DNA from: Microcoleus vaginatus HSN003
GTDB lineage: Bacteria; Cyanobacteriota; Cyanobacteriia; Cyanobacteriales; Microcoleaceae
Direction: 5' to 3'
DNA length: 64,000 bases
Assembly (NCBI RefSeq): GCF_022701255.1
Contig: NZ_CP031705.1
Coordinates: forward strand, 5,952,001-6,016,000
The position numbers were made by a program, and so were the translations under genes. The notes beneath the pieces are model-generated. The model saw nothing but the letters and a program-made list of their open reading frames with translations, was not told the DNA's origin and made no database searches. Position 1 is the stretch's first letter, and each line of letters opens with the position of its first letter. Shown piece after piece: positions 42,339 through 52,085 of this stretch.

Positions 42339-43655
42339 ATGCAAAAAATAAACTCCCCGCAGCAACGAAGCCCGAAGCGTCCACGTCTTTTAGCCTTATT
42401 CGCTGCCACATTAACCGCCGTCTTGCTTTTATTTATTCTGCCGGCACTGACTCAACAGCCAGTCGTGCTCACCATGTTAATGCAAGGCCAAGACATTGTT
42501 AACTGGAAACCCTTTGTCAAAGAATTTGAACAGAAAAACCCCGACATTCGCATCAACCTTATAGAAGGGCCTTTTGACACCAACCTCATAGAAAATCTTT
42601 ACACATCTGCCTTTCTTTTAGGCGAATCGCCCTACGACATCATCAACATGGATATTGTCTGGGTTCCCAAATTTGCAGCCGCAGGTTGGGTAAGCGATTT
42701 GACAGACAGAATTCCCCCCGAACAACTATCAAAATTTATCCAAGGTAACGTCGAAGGCGGGCGGTATCGGGGCAAACTTTACCGAATTCCCCACGCCTCC
42801 GATGCCGGAATGCTTTATTACCGCAAAGACATTTTAGAACAAGCGAAAATTCCAGCCCCGAAAACCTTTGAAGAGATGGTAAAAATCTCTCAAAACTTGC
42901 AAAAACAGGGAAAAGCAACTTGGGGTTATCTGTGGCAAGGCAAACAATACGAGGGAGTATCTGCGATGTTTGTCGAAGTGCTCTCCGGTTTTGGTGGCTT
43001 CTGGGCAAACCCTCAAACTTTTGAAGTTGGGTTAGATAAACCGGAGGCAATTAAAGCAGTGGAATTTCTCAAAAATACGATCGCCTCCGGCATTTCTCCT
43101 CCGGGTGTCACCACCTACGGCGAAGAAGAAACCCGGCTGTTGTTTCAAAACGGCAAAGCGCTGTTTTTGCGAAACTGGCCGTATGTTTGGAAGCTGGCAA
43201 ATGCCGAAGGATCGAATGTTAGAGGCAAAATTGCGATCGAGCCAATGCTCAGCAGTACCGGTCAAACAGGCGGTTCCTGCTTGGGCGGCTGGGGCTGGGG
43301 AATTGCCAAAACCTCAAAACATCCAGAACAAGCCTGGAAAGCAATTCAGTATCTTACCAGCGAGGAAACCCAGCGCAAATTTATTTTAGAAACAGGTTTA
43401 ATTCCCAGTTACAAATCCCTATTTACCAACAAAGAAATAGTCGCCAAATATCCCCACTACCCGCAACTGCTAAAAGTAGTGGAACGGCCCGCTTTGCGCC
43501 CGCCCCTGGCACAATACGCTCAAGCTTCTGATATTTTGCAGCGTTATTTGAGTTCAGCTTTTACTGGAAGAATGAGTGCAGAACAAGCAATGAAAGCAGC
43601 AGCTAGCGAAACTCGTAATTTATTAGGCAGTTTGAAACAACCCCAAGCTTCGTAA
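42339..43655 (+). CDS. Sugar ABC transporter, substrate-binding protein
   Basis: 438 residues. The first 45 residues form a signal/anchor (LLALFAATLTAVLLLFILPALTQQ); the mature part is a type 1 periplasmic binding protein of the MalE/GgtB group (WKPFVKEFEQKNPDIRINLIEGP, YDIINMDIVWVPKFAAAGWV, GLDKPEAIKAVEFLKNTI, ALFLRNWPYVWKL, CLGGWGWGIAKTSK). Such proteins bind oligosaccharides, glucosylglycerol, sucrose or trehalose outside the cytoplasmic membrane; I cannot name the sugar. It is the first of four transporter genes on this strand (binding protein, two permeases, ATPase). Confidence 0.9.
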   Translation: MQKINSPQQRSPKRPRLLALFAATLTAVLLLFILPALTQQPVVLTMLMQGQDIVNWKPFVKEFEQKNPDIRINLIEGPFDTNLIENLYTSAFLLGESPYDIINMDIVWVPKFAAAGWVSDLTDRIPPEQLSKFIQGNVEGGRYRGKLYRIPHASDAGMLYYRKDILEQAKIPAPKTFEEMVKISQNLQKQGKATWGYLWQGKQYEGVSAMFVEVLSGFGGFWANPQTFEVGLDKPEAIKAVEFLKNTIASGISPPGVTTYGEEETRLLFQNGKALFLRNWPYVWKLANAEGSNVRGKIAIEPMLSSTGQTGGSCLGGWGWGIAKTSKHPEQAWKAIQYLTSEETQRKFILETGLIPSYKSLFTNKEIVAKYPHYPQLLKVVERPALRPPLAQYAQASDILQRYLSSAFTGRMSAEQAMKAAASETRNLLGSLKQPQAS

Positions 43656-43661
43656 ATTTGA

Positions 43662-43815
43662 CATCTTGCCTCTGTCAGCAACAGGCAAGATGCCTGTTCC
43701 ACAAAGAGTGAATTTTTTTTATTGTGGGGTGGGCATCTTGCCCGCCCGAACAGGCAAGATGCCTGTTCCACAAAAAGTTAATTCAATTGTGGGGCGTTGC
43801 TCCTAGCCCGCCATA
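43662..43815. repeat. Palindromic repeats (ACAGGCAAGATGCCTGTTCC family)
   Basis: Two copies of ACAGGCAAGATGCCTGTTCC (43681-43700 and 43750-43769) plus partial ones and a TTATTGTGGGG segment. Other members lie at 57890-57960, 61188-61212 and 63941-64000. They separate two genes of the sugar transporter operon. Confidence 0.85.
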
Positions 43816-43837
43816 AAATAAATTAAAGGTGAACAAT

Positions 43838-44746
43838 ATGCAATTAGACAAGATGCGACAGCGCGAACAAAAAACCGGATGGATATTAGTAGCACCAGCT
43901 TTGATAATTCTGATGTTAGTATTTGCTTACCCAATATTGCGCGCTTTTTGGCTGAGTTTATTCACCCAAAACCTGGGTACAGAATTAAAGCTGGTTTTTT
44001 CCGGTTTTGCTAACTACAGTCGAATGTTAGGCGACGGGCGTTTCTGGCAAACTTTAGGCAACACTACAGTATTTACAGTCGCCTCTGTTTTACTAGAATT
44101 AATTCTCGGTATGGGCATTGCCTTAGTCTTAAATCAATCCTTCGCAGGGCGCGGCATTGTTCGCACAATTTCCCTACTACCTTGGGCGCTGCCCACTGCA
44201 TTGATGGGAGTAGCTTGGGCGTGGATTTTTAACGACCAATACGGCGTAATTAACGACATTTTAAGGCGTTTGGGATTGATTCAAAATAGCATTAGCTGGC
44301 TAGGAGATCCAACTTTGGCAATGATGGCAGTAATTACAGCCGATGTCTGGAAAACTACGCCCTTTGTCAGCTTGCTTTTACTAGCAGGATTGCAATCAAT
44401 TCCCGGTGATTTGTACGAAGCCCACGCGATAGACGGCGCGAGTAGCTGGCAGAGTTTCCGTCAAGTTACCGTGCCCCTGCTGATGCCGCAGATTGTGATT
44501 GCTTTGCTGTTTCGATTTGCCCAGTCTTTCGGCATTTTTGACTTGATTCAGGTAATGACGGGAGGGGGGCCGGCGGGGGCAACGGAGACGGTTTCTATCT
44601 ACATTTACAGCACGGTAATGAGGTATTTAGACTTTGGGTACGGGGCGGCTTTGGTGGTGTGTACTTTTTTGCTGTTAGTGGCAGCAGTTGCGATCGCCGC
44701 TTACCTGTTATCGAGAGCCCGCACCAATGCAGCCGGAGGAAACTAA
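43838..44746 (+). CDS. Sugar ABC transporter permease (MalF-like)
   Basis: 302 residues from ATG 43838; GTG 43829 in the same frame is an alternative. Six predicted membrane helices (APALIILMLVFAYPILRAF, LLLAGLQSIPGDLYEAHAIDGAS, VPLLMPQIVIALLFRF). The EAHAIDGASSWQSFRQVTVPLL loop is the EAA motif that docks the ATPase. It follows the binding protein after 180 bp of repeats, and precedes the MalG-like permease by 50 bp. Confidence 0.9.
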   Translation: MQLDKMRQREQKTGWILVAPALIILMLVFAYPILRAFWLSLFTQNLGTELKLVFSGFANYSRMLGDGRFWQTLGNTTVFTVASVLLELILGMGIALVLNQSFAGRGIVRTISLLPWALPTALMGVAWAWIFNDQYGVINDILRRLGLIQNSISWLGDPTLAMMAVITADVWKTTPFVSLLLLAGLQSIPGDLYEAHAIDGASSWQSFRQVTVPLLMPQIVIALLFRFAQSFGIFDLIQVMTGGGPAGATETVSIYIYSTVMRYLDFGYGAALVVCTFLLLVAAVAIAAYLLSRARTNAAGGN

Positions 44747-44796
44747 GACGATTTTAGATTGCCAACTGTTGCACTTTTATTTCATTGGTATAAATT

Positions 44797-45660
44797 ATGT
44801 CGATCGCCCGCGAACAACCTAGCAAAAAAACCTTTAACATCCGGCAATTAATCTTGCCACTCTCAGCGCTCTTAATTGTCGTATATTTCCTCGCACCTAT
44901 TATCTGGCAGGTGCTAACTTCTTTCAAAGTAAATGCAGATATTTCAGCGATTCCCAACGTCTACATTCCCAAACGAATTACTTTCGAGCATTACCTGTCC
45001 CTATTCCAGCGCCGCCCGTTTGCACTTTACATTTTAAATAGCGCTTTTGTTTCCATTACTTCAACATTGCTGTGTTTAGCAGTAGGCGCTCCCGCAGCTT
45101 ACGCTTTAGCCCGGTTGCGGCTGTGGGGGGAGAGAATCATCCTGGCAACTGTGACGATAGTTACCCTATTTCCGGCGGTGCTGCTATTTTTGGGACTGTT
45201 GGAAATTGTCAAAGCTTTGAATTTAGGGAATAATTATTTAGCATTAATTATTCCTTACACCGCTATCAATCTACCGCTGACAATTTTGGTGATGCGGAGT
45301 TTCTTTCAACAGTTGCCAAAAGATTTGGAAGATGCGGCTAAAGTAGACGGATACAACACTTTTCAAATGCTGTGGCAAATCGTGCTACCGATGACATTTC
45401 CAGCTTTAGTCACAACGGGAATTTTGACATTTATTTCAGCTTGGAACGAGTTTATATTTGCACTAACATTTATGACTCGCGAATCTCTAAAAACAATCCC
45501 CGTCGCCACGGCTCAACTCAGCGGGGTGTCAGTATTTGAGATTCCTTACGGGCCAATCGCCGCAGCTACCGTTTTGGGAACTTTGCCCTTGGTTTTGCTG
45601 GTTTTGGTGTTCCAGCGGCGCATTGTTCAGGGTTTAACTGCCGGGGCGGTAAAAGGATAG
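44797..45660 (+). CDS. Sugar ABC transporter permease (MalG-like)
   Basis: 287 residues, starting MSIAREQPSKKTFNIRQL. Six membrane helices, with the EAA loop DLEDAAKVDGYNTFQMLWQIVLPMTFPALV and the characteristic ILTFISAWNEFIFALTFM near the end. The start is the ATG at 44797, 50 bp after the previous stop. It pairs with the MalF-like permease to form the membrane channel of the sugar importer. Confidence 0.9.
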   Translation: MSIAREQPSKKTFNIRQLILPLSALLIVVYFLAPIIWQVLTSFKVNADISAIPNVYIPKRITFEHYLSLFQRRPFALYILNSAFVSITSTLLCLAVGAPAAYALARLRLWGERIILATVTIVTLFPAVLLFLGLLEIVKALNLGNNYLALIIPYTAINLPLTILVMRSFFQQLPKDLEDAAKVDGYNTFQMLWQIVLPMTFPALVTTGILTFISAWNEFIFALTFMTRESLKTIPVATAQLSGVSVFEIPYGPIAAATVLGTLPLVLLVLVFQRRIVQGLTAGAVKG

Positions 45661-45663
45661 TTT

Positions 45664-45817
45664 AGAACTCGTTCCTAGGCTGTGCCTGGGAAGCGATATC
45701 TAGAGGCTCTGCCTCGCTTTTTAAACAGGAAAATTGGAGGCAGAGCCTCCGGATATGCGTGACCAGGCAGAGCCTGGTAACGAGTAAACAATCAACAATC
45801 AACAGTCAACAGTCAAC
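45664..45817. repeat. Dispersed palindromes and TCAACAG heptamers between permease and ATPase genes
   Basis: 45664-45785 carries two AACTCGTTCCTAGGC/ GGTAACGAGT-type inverted repeats, the family also visible at 62299. 45789-45817 holds TCAACAG-type heptamers. The ATPase gene starts just after. Confidence 0.75.
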
Positions 45818-45829
45818 ACTTTAAAAATC

Positions 45830-46912
45830 ATGGCAAAATTGCAACTCAAAAACCTCAATAAAACCTACAGCCCTAAAGTTGTTCCCGTAAAAGACATTAG
45901 TTTGGATGTCAGCGAAGGGGAATTTCTGACTTTGTTGGGGCCGTCGGGGTGTGGCAAATCTACGACGCTGCGGTTAATTGCAGGGTTAGAACAGCCGACT
46001 AGAGGCGAGATTAGAATTGGCGATCGCGATGTCACTTATCTCAGACCGGGCGATCGCGATATTGCAATGGTTTTTCAAAGTTACGCGCTTTATCCACACA
46101 TGACAGTATACGAGAATATGGCATCGAGCCTCAAACTTCGCAAAATCCCCTCCGGTGAAATCAACCGATTAGTGACAGAAGTTGCAACATCCCTCGGATT
46201 GACGGAATTAATCGATCGCAAACCCGGAAAACTATCAGGCGGACAGCGACAGCGAGTCGCCCTCGGCCGCGCATTAGTGCGCCAACCGGAAGTATTTTTA
46301 CTCGACGAACCTTTGAGCAATCTCGACGCCTTATTGCGGGAAAAAGTTAGGGCCGAACTCAAACAATTGTTTTCCTCTCAAAAAGCTCCTGTAGTGTATG
46401 TAACTCACGACCAAACCGAAGCAATGACGCTTTCTACCAAAGTCGCAGTTCTCAACAGCGGCAACGTACAGCAGCTCGATCCGCCACACTTAATTTATAC
46501 CCGTCCTGCAAATCAGTTTGTAGCCGGTTTTGTGGGCAGCCCGCAAATGAATTTGCTCGTGCTTAAATGCCAGGGAAATTTTGCTAAGTTGGGGGATTTT
46601 CGAGTTCCACTCCCCAATATGCCGACTGTGCCCCCAGAAATTGTGTTAGGAATTCGTCCGGAACACGTCGGCTTTGCAGATGCAGAGTCCGGCAATATGC
46701 CGGGCCCAGACGCCATTAAAGGTGACGTTTATTTAGTGGAAAACTTGGGAATGCAAAATTTAGTTAGCGTCCGAGTTAAAGGTGTGGACTCAGTAACGGT
46801 GCGGGCTTTGCTGCCCAATGACCGCCACTGGAATTCAGAAATTGTAGAGCTGGTTTTTCCGCCTCAGTTGCTCCACTGGTTTGACGTAAAAACGGGCGAT
46901 CGCTTGCAATAA
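45830..46912 (+). CDS. Sugar ABC transporter ATP-binding protein (MalK/UgpC-like)
   Basis: 360 residues. Walker A GPSGCGKST (residues 38-46), Q-loop MVFQSYALYPHM, signature LSGGQRQRVALGRALV, Walker B VFLLDEPLSNLDA and H-loop VTHDQTEAM. The C-terminal TOBE-type regulatory domain (about 240-360, MNLLVLKCQ... GIRPEHVGF) is present. It powers the sugar importer encoded just upstream and may also serve other sugar systems, as in other bacteria. Confidence 0.95.
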   Translation: MAKLQLKNLNKTYSPKVVPVKDISLDVSEGEFLTLLGPSGCGKSTTLRLIAGLEQPTRGEIRIGDRDVTYLRPGDRDIAMVFQSYALYPHMTVYENMASSLKLRKIPSGEINRLVTEVATSLGLTELIDRKPGKLSGGQRQRVALGRALVRQPEVFLLDEPLSNLDALLREKVRAELKQLFSSQKAPVVYVTHDQTEAMTLSTKVAVLNSGNVQQLDPPHLIYTRPANQFVAGFVGSPQMNLLVLKCQGNFAKLGDFRVPLPNMPTVPPEIVLGIRPEHVGFADAESGNMPGPDAIKGDVYLVENLGMQNLVSVRVKGVDSVTVRALLPNDRHWNSEIVELVFPPQLLHWFDVKTGDRLQ

Positions 46913-47245
46913 GAATTTGCCCTGCATAGCATGATTGATTAAAAATTCTCTAACCCTGTGCTGAAAAATATTTTTTTTGCTTATAACTAAGTTATGACTT
47001 TAGTTAGAGGTAGAAGTATTGTGCGGCTGTTAAGGTGATATTAATGTGTGAAAAAGCTAATTGGCTGACACATAGGTTGCGTGTTTACCAGATTTTATCG
47101 CTAACCTATAACTCTATTTAGGTGGTTAATCAGAAGTTAAAGCTAAGTTGGCTTTACCTCGCATTAGCTGCTAATTTTGGAGTGAGTCAATTAGATTAAA
47201 AAATGTTGAAAATTATCACCAATCAACTTAGGGAGTATTACTGAG
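46913..47245. promoter_or_regulatory. Intergenic region, nothing specific recognised
   Basis: 333 bp, AT-rich, with no gene and no clear terminator. GGGAG about 15 bp before the next ATG is a ribosome site. Confidence 0.3.
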
Positions 47246-47596
47246 ATGAATTTGATTTCCACAGCCATTGCTCGCATTAGTTCCCTGCTTAAGGGCTTTC
47301 AGATGAAGAGTTTTTTGAGTGTTGTCCTAGTCGGTTTTCTGCTGCTGACAACAAATGTTGATTCGGGAAGCAGTAACAAAGGTTTTGGCACACAAGGCAG
47401 CTCAAAGACTGAGCTAAACAATCCTGAAAGACCGCAAACCACGCGGGAATGGAGGCAAGAAGCTCGGGAAACGTCAGAATCTCCCGGCGAACGAGCTCAG
47501 AAGATTGGCCAAGAGGCAGGAGCAGCGGTGAAAGAATTCGGCGAGATGTATCAAGACACTGCTAAGAGAAGCATGAGCGAATTAAAGGATAACTAG
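47246..47596 (+). CDS. Small secreted hypothetical protein, 116 aa
   Basis: A hydrophobic segment (about residues 22-36, SFLSVVLVGFLLLTT) follows an N-terminal amphipathic run; an internal ATG (47303, MKSFLSVVLVGFLLL) could also be the start. No lipobox cysteine is seen. The mature part is polar and coiled-coil-like (TREWRQEARETSESPGERAQKIGQEAGAAVKEFGEM). The start resembles small cyanobacterial proteins of the DUF6658 type but this is a weak resemblance. GGGAG lies upstream of the ATG. Confidence 0.5.
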   Translation: MNLISTAIARISSLLKGFQMKSFLSVVLVGFLLLTTNVDSGSSNKGFGTQGSSKTELNNPERPQTTREWRQEARETSESPGERAQKIGQEAGAAVKEFGEMYQDTAKRSMSELKDN

Positions 47597-48781
47597 CTCC
47601 ACCTAAAAACATATAACACTGAGAAACCTGATTGCTTTAGGGGCGCCGCCAAGAGGGCCCGCCCTTCCAGGTTTCTGAACACCTCAAAAGTTTGACGTTT
47701 AAATAGGTTGAGCTACTTAAGATGGCTAACGCCATCAAGTAGACGAGCATCAATAAACTAGGACAGACCCTCATAAACCCGGTTTCTCATGTGAAACTGG
47801 GTTTTTGAGTTAAAAGCCTTTTATCTTAAATTAAATCAAATTCGCGTTAAAAACCCCTTGATAAGACTCGGCGCTTAAAACTGAGATATTGCAGCATTCT
47901 CAATCAGTATTTCAAGAGCGGGCTAGAAGCAACGAGCCACAAGAAAATTGAACTAGGAGTGGAACAAGCCGGAAAGCCTATTCATGAAAATGGTGCTATA
48001 TGTCACTTAAAACTGCTTTTGACCTCAAACTCGTATGTCGCTTTCAGGGCCTCTGGAATGCGAGTTAGAGGTCAAACTGCACAAACTTTTGTCTCTGCTT
48101 GAGACTAATAAATAATCGGTAATGCGCTTATGTTGCAGCCTATATCCGACAATCCTACATATAGAAGTTTCCCGTAATTCCTGATCAAGAAAACTCTTAA
48201 GAGTGTTTAGTTGACAGGCCTGCTGTTCATGCTGCCTGTTTGTCCTGCAACAATTGCCCGCGCTCAACTTCCCGAAAGTTCGGAGACTAATGCCAAGCAA
48301 ACAAATCTCCTCAAAAATGAACTGTTTTTTGGCTTAACAAAACCGCGAGGGGAGACAATTTGTTAATCAGAATGGCAGGGGTTTGTCAAGGCAGTTATTA
48401 CCCCTCGCTTTCGGGAATGGCTCACGGTATTAGACGGCTGGGGGCAGTTACTCAATAGTTCGGGAATTCTGATTATAGAACTCTAAAAGAGTTATTTTAA
48501 TTTATCAAAGTAGTCCGAAAAAAAATAAGCTATTCCTGAAATTATCGAACACTTACAAGCGCACTTTCCTGCAAGAGTCGGTGCTGCGGGCTACCAGCGA
48601 AGTTAAGCTTTCTGTCTGATGTGGTCATCGAATCAGTGTATTTATGATATTATTTGTGCTAAGCAAGGTCATACCCTCAAAGATAAGTAGGGTGCGGGTG
48701 CAAGCAAAATCATAATTGGTGGGTATCGATCGCACACTGCAAAAAATCGCTAGAAAAACCTGCCCGGGAGAAAACAAAAAC
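47597..48781. other. 1.2-kb intergenic region with repeats and decayed sequence
   Basis: 47618-47680 has an AGAAACCTG ... CAGGTTTCT inverted repeat, possibly a terminator. 47776-47800 has AAACCCGGTTTCTCATG. 47852-47880 repeats, reversed, the core of the 22.2-kb element. In 48380-48490 a frame reads FVKAVITPRFREWLTVLDGW, then ends; it looks like a gene fragment of unknown origin. A 91-residue minus-strand frame at 48025-48300 has no support. Confidence 0.45.
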
Positions 48782-48985
48782 ATGATGAACGACGGCAACC
48801 AAAAAGCTGAAGCGGCGGAAACCGAGGATACACAAAATTTGTCCGGCATGGCGAAAGCTTTTATTGTGAGCGTGGCTTGGTCTTACGCAGAGGCATTGGA
48901 GCGCATGAAAGGATCGCAAAATCCACAGGAAGCCGCGCCGGAATCTCCTATAGAACAAGTCGAACCCGATACTGAAAAAAATTAA
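48782..48985 (+). CDS. Small hypothetical protein, 67 aa
   Basis: Start taken as ATG 48782 (MMNDGNQKAEAAE) after GGGAGA, although the frame is open from 48716. The product is polar and acidic with one hydrophobic run (MAKAFIVSVAWSYAEALERMK) that may be an amphipathic helix or a short membrane segment. No family recognised; coding evidence is limited to codon pattern and the ribosome site. Confidence 0.4.
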   Translation: MMNDGNQKAEAAETEDTQNLSGMAKAFIVSVAWSYAEALERMKGSQNPQEAAPESPIEQVEPDTEKN

Positions 48986-49318
48986 TGAAAGACTATTAAT
49001 GCGAGCCATCGGCAAAATTCTTTGGGATCGCGATCGAAGCCAATAGTCAATTAGCTGTTTTGAGTTAAAAACAATCAACTCAGAACAGCGAACTGTGCAG
49101 CTTAAGCCGGATTTGTATTAGATTTTACAATATAAAAAAAACTGAAAGCCCCGTGACCCTTCAACAAGCTCAGGAAAAGCTTTAGTCCGGGGATGACACC
49201 TGCGTTGCAGGTTTGAACCGCAACCTATATCTATCCCTAAAAGGGATTTAAACTAAACTAATGTACGGTTTTACCGCTACAGTGTACAAAACAAATAACC
49301 AATTTTTAGATCGGTCTC
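48986..49318. promoter_or_regulatory. Region with an IS200/IS605-like hairpin end
   Basis: At 49148-49200 AAAGCCCCGTGACC ... TTTAGTCCGGGGATG folds like the right-end hairpin of IS200/IS605-type elements (cf. the GTCAA after such hairpins). It is followed by CTGCGTTGCAGG palindromes and ATCCCTAAAAGGGAT. No transposase or TnpB gene is near, so it is at most a remnant. The promoter of the next gene probably lies at 49230-49318. Confidence 0.4.
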
Positions 49319-49828
49319 ATGTCTAATTCAAAAATGATTGGTAAAGCGATCGCAGGTAGCCTTTGCTTGGGCATCCTCATTAGCTTCAACGCCTCACTCG
49401 GCCCGGCATTCGCAGCAGCACCAACAATTGCTCAAGCTACAGCCCCGGCCACCAGCAACATTGACACGCAACTCCTAGGTCAATGGCAAGGCACAGTCCC
49501 CTCCGGTCAGTCTTTCACCTTCATCTTTGCCCCAGAAGGCAAATTGTTTCTCATGGCTAAAGGCCCGGACGGAGCAGCCCGCGCCAAAGAAATGAGGTAC
49601 AAAGTTAATCTCGGTGAAAAACCGATGCACCTTGATGTCGGCCTCAGCAGCACAGAAACCGTTGAGACTGTTTTTGAGTTGACTCCCGAAGGTCAAATGC
49701 GCCTTCAGTTGCAAGGCACCAATCCCGGACAGGCCAGACCTAATTCCTTAAACGAGCAGGCAACCGTGTTTAAAAAGGTTTCCGAGGCCACTGCACTGCC
49801 TGCTGACACTCAAATCATCGGTTTTTGA
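49319..49828 (+). CDS. Secreted hypothetical protein, 169 aa
   Basis: A classical signal peptide: KMIGKAIAGSLCLGILISF with cleavage likely after AFA at residue ~32. The mature protein is small and beta-rich, with QLLGQWQGTVPSGQSFTFIF, a lipocalin- or beta-sandwich-like opening, then EGKLFLMAKGPDG and a C-terminal TVFELTPEGQMRLQLQGTNPG. I recall similar conserved secreted proteins in cyanobacteria but no function. It is monocistronic. Confidence 0.55.
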   Translation: MSNSKMIGKAIAGSLCLGILISFNASLGPAFAAAPTIAQATAPATSNIDTQLLGQWQGTVPSGQSFTFIFAPEGKLFLMAKGPDGAARAKEMRYKVNLGEKPMHLDVGLSSTETVETVFELTPEGQMRLQLQGTNPGQARPNSLNEQATVFKKVSEATALPADTQIIGF

Positions 49829-50051
49829 GGAAAATTACTCGCAGGCAGAAGGCACTCCAGTAGTTCTGAGTTTTGAATTTTAAGTTATAAACCATTTAAA
49901 ATTCAAAACTCATCCACGGCGAAGCGTTGCAAGGAATGTTAGCTTTCGCCGTCTGTTATGCAAAGCAACCTTAAAATTTTCCCACTGCCTTCTGCCTTCA
50001 ACAGGCCCTGCTACAATCCACTTAATCTCCATTTAACGGCCATAGACCTCC

Positions 50052-52085
50052 ATGAGTGAAACCGTCCTAGAAGTTCGCAACCTGCGGGTTCAATTTCAAT
50101 CTGCGGACGCAGGCGATGCGTCTGCAACTGTCAAAGCGGTTGACGGCATTTCGTTTGAGGTCAAGCGAGGGCAAACTCTGGGCATCGTGGGAGAGTCGGG
50201 ATCGGGAAAATCGGTAACATCCCTCGCTATTATGGGTTTGCTGTCGAGTTCGTCAACGAAAATCGACGGCGAAATTTGGTTTTATTCGACAAAAGACGGC
50301 GCTAGCAAGGGGCCTGTGAATCTGCTGGAAATGCCGGACAGGGAAAAACAAACATACCGGGGCAGCCAGATTGCGACGATTTTTCAAGAGCCGATGAGTT
50401 CGCTAAATCCCGTTTATACGATCGGATTTCAACTCACAGAAGCCATTTGTTTGCATCAACAGGTGTCGCAGACAGAAGCACGGCGCCAAGCAGCTTCTCT
50501 GCTGCAAGAAGTGAAGCTGCTACCGAGCGACGATGAGATCAGGCAGCGGTGTTTGACTTTGCGGCAAGAGCATTCCCGGACTGCTGCGGGGAATCAAGCA
50601 GTTATGGAGGACGATCGCGATTTGATGCAGCTCGTCAACGGCCAAAAACAAGCTATGCTCGATCGCTATCCCCACGAACTCTCAGGCGGTCAAATCCAGC
50701 GCGTGATGATTGCAATGGCCATTTCTTGCAATCCAACTTTATTAATTGCTGATGAACCTACCACGGCTTTGGACGTAACCGTGCAGGCAACAATCTTAGC
50801 TTTGCTGCGGGAGTTGCGGGACTCTAGGGGCATGGCAATGATTTTTATTACCCACGATTTGGGCGTCATTGCTGAAATTGGCGATACCGTGGCGGTGATG
50901 TACCGAGGCAAGATTGTTGAGTGCGGCGCGATCGAACAAATTTTCAGCAATCCCCAACATCCTTACACAAAAGGTCTATTAGCTTGTCGCCCAACTCTCG
51001 ATCGGCAACTGCGCCGCTTGCCGACAGTTTCCGATTTTATGGATGTCACCACAAATGCTAGCGGCGAATTAGTAATTGTCGAGAAAAAGGCCGATTTAGA
51101 CGGCGACAACAGCGGGGGAAATCCCGCTTTTGTAACAGGAAAACCGCCTCGGCTGCCGCATATTTCCGGCCCTTTGCTAGCTGTTAATAACTTGCGCGTC
51201 GGTTTTCCGGTGCAGGGGATGTTTGGCGAAACTCAACGCTTGTTTATGGCGGTAAACGATATTTCTTTTGAGGTTTATCCGGGCGAGACTTTGGGTTTGG
51301 TGGGCGAGTCTGGCTGCGGGAAATCAACTTTGGCGAGAGCTTTGCTGCAATTAATTCCGATCGCTAGCGGTAAAGTGTTTTTTGAAGGTCAAGAAATTAC
51401 GCCTCCTGCGAAAAGTAGTTCGGCATCGCAGTGGATGGCTAATTATCGGATGAAAAAAGAGTATGATCGCAAATTGCGCTGGCTGCGGCGCGATTTGCAA
51501 ATTATTTTTCAAGATCCTTTTAGTTCTCTCGATCCGCGCCTAAATGTTGGGGATGCGGTGATGGAACCGATGGTGATTCACCGCTTTGGTAAGAACCAGA
51601 AAGAACAGCGCGATCGCGCGGCTTATTTGTTGGAGAGAGTGGGTTTAAATCCCGATTTTATGCGGCGCTACCCTCACGAGTTTTCGGGTGGACAGAGACA
51701 GCGAATTTGTATTGCTAGAGCTTTGGCTTTGAATCCTAAGTTTATTATTTGCGATGAGTCGGTTTCGGCCTTAGATGTGTCGGTGCAGGCGCAAGTTTTA
51801 AATTTGCTGAAGGAGTTGCAAACAGAGTTTGGACTGACTTATATTTTTATTTCTCACGATTTGAGCGTGGTCAAGTTTATGAGCGATCGCGCGATCGTCA
51901 TGAACAAAGGTAAAATCGAGGAAATTGGCACGGCCGAGCGCATTTACCGCCAACCGCAGCAAGCTTACACGCGACAACTGATTGCTTCTATTCCAGCAGG
52001 GAATTTGGAGCGCATTCGGCAACAGCAACTAGGTCGCCAAGCAGCTTGGCCCCCATCGCCTGCGGATGAATCGAAACACGTTTGA
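50052..52085 (+). CDS. Double-cassette peptide-type ABC transporter ATPase
   Basis: 677 residues with two complete nucleotide-binding domains, the arrangement of GsiA/YejF and DppD-DppF fusions. First domain: Walker A GESGSGKS (residues 47-54), signature LSGGQIQRVMIAMAI, Walker B LLIADEPTTALD. Second domain: Walker A GESGCGKST (418-426), FSGGQRQRICIARALAL, FIICDESVSALD. Oligopeptide-type C-terminal sequences (EEIGTAERIYRQPQQAYTRQL) after the second. No permease or binding-protein gene is adjacent, so these subunits are elsewhere or the ATPase serves several systems. Confidence 0.9.
   Translation: MSETVLEVRNLRVQFQSADAGDASATVKAVDGISFEVKRGQTLGIVGESGSGKSVTSLAIMGLLSSSSTKIDGEIWFYSTKDGASKGPVNLLEMPDREKQTYRGSQIATIFQEPMSSLNPVYTIGFQLTEAICLHQQVSQTEARRQAASLLQEVKLLPSDDEIRQRCLTLRQEHSRTAAGNQAVMEDDRDLMQLVNGQKQAMLDRYPHELSGGQIQRVMIAMAISCNPTLLIADEPTTALDVTVQATILALLRELRDSRGMAMIFITHDLGVIAEIGDTVAVMYRGKIVECGAIEQIFSNPQHPYTKGLLACRPTLDRQLRRLPTVSDFMDVTTNASGELVIVEKKADLDGDNSGGNPAFVTGKPPRLPHISGPLLAVNNLRVGFPVQGMFGETQRLFMAVNDISFEVYPGETLGLVGESGCGKSTLARALLQLIPIASGKVFFEGQEITPPAKSSSASQWMANYRMKKEYDRKLRWLRRDLQIIFQDPFSSLDPRLNVGDAVMEPMVIHRFGKNQKEQRDRAAYLLERVGLNPDFMRRYPHEFSGGQRQRICIARALALNPKFIICDESVSALDVSVQAQVLNLLKELQTEFGLTYIFISHDLSVVKFMSDRAIVMNKGKIEEIGTAERIYRQPQQAYTRQLIASIPAGNLERIRQQQLGRQAAWPPSPADESKHV

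Noticed and set aside
48025..48300. 91-residue minus-strand frame
   Set aside because: No family, no ribosome site, in decayed intergenic DNA.
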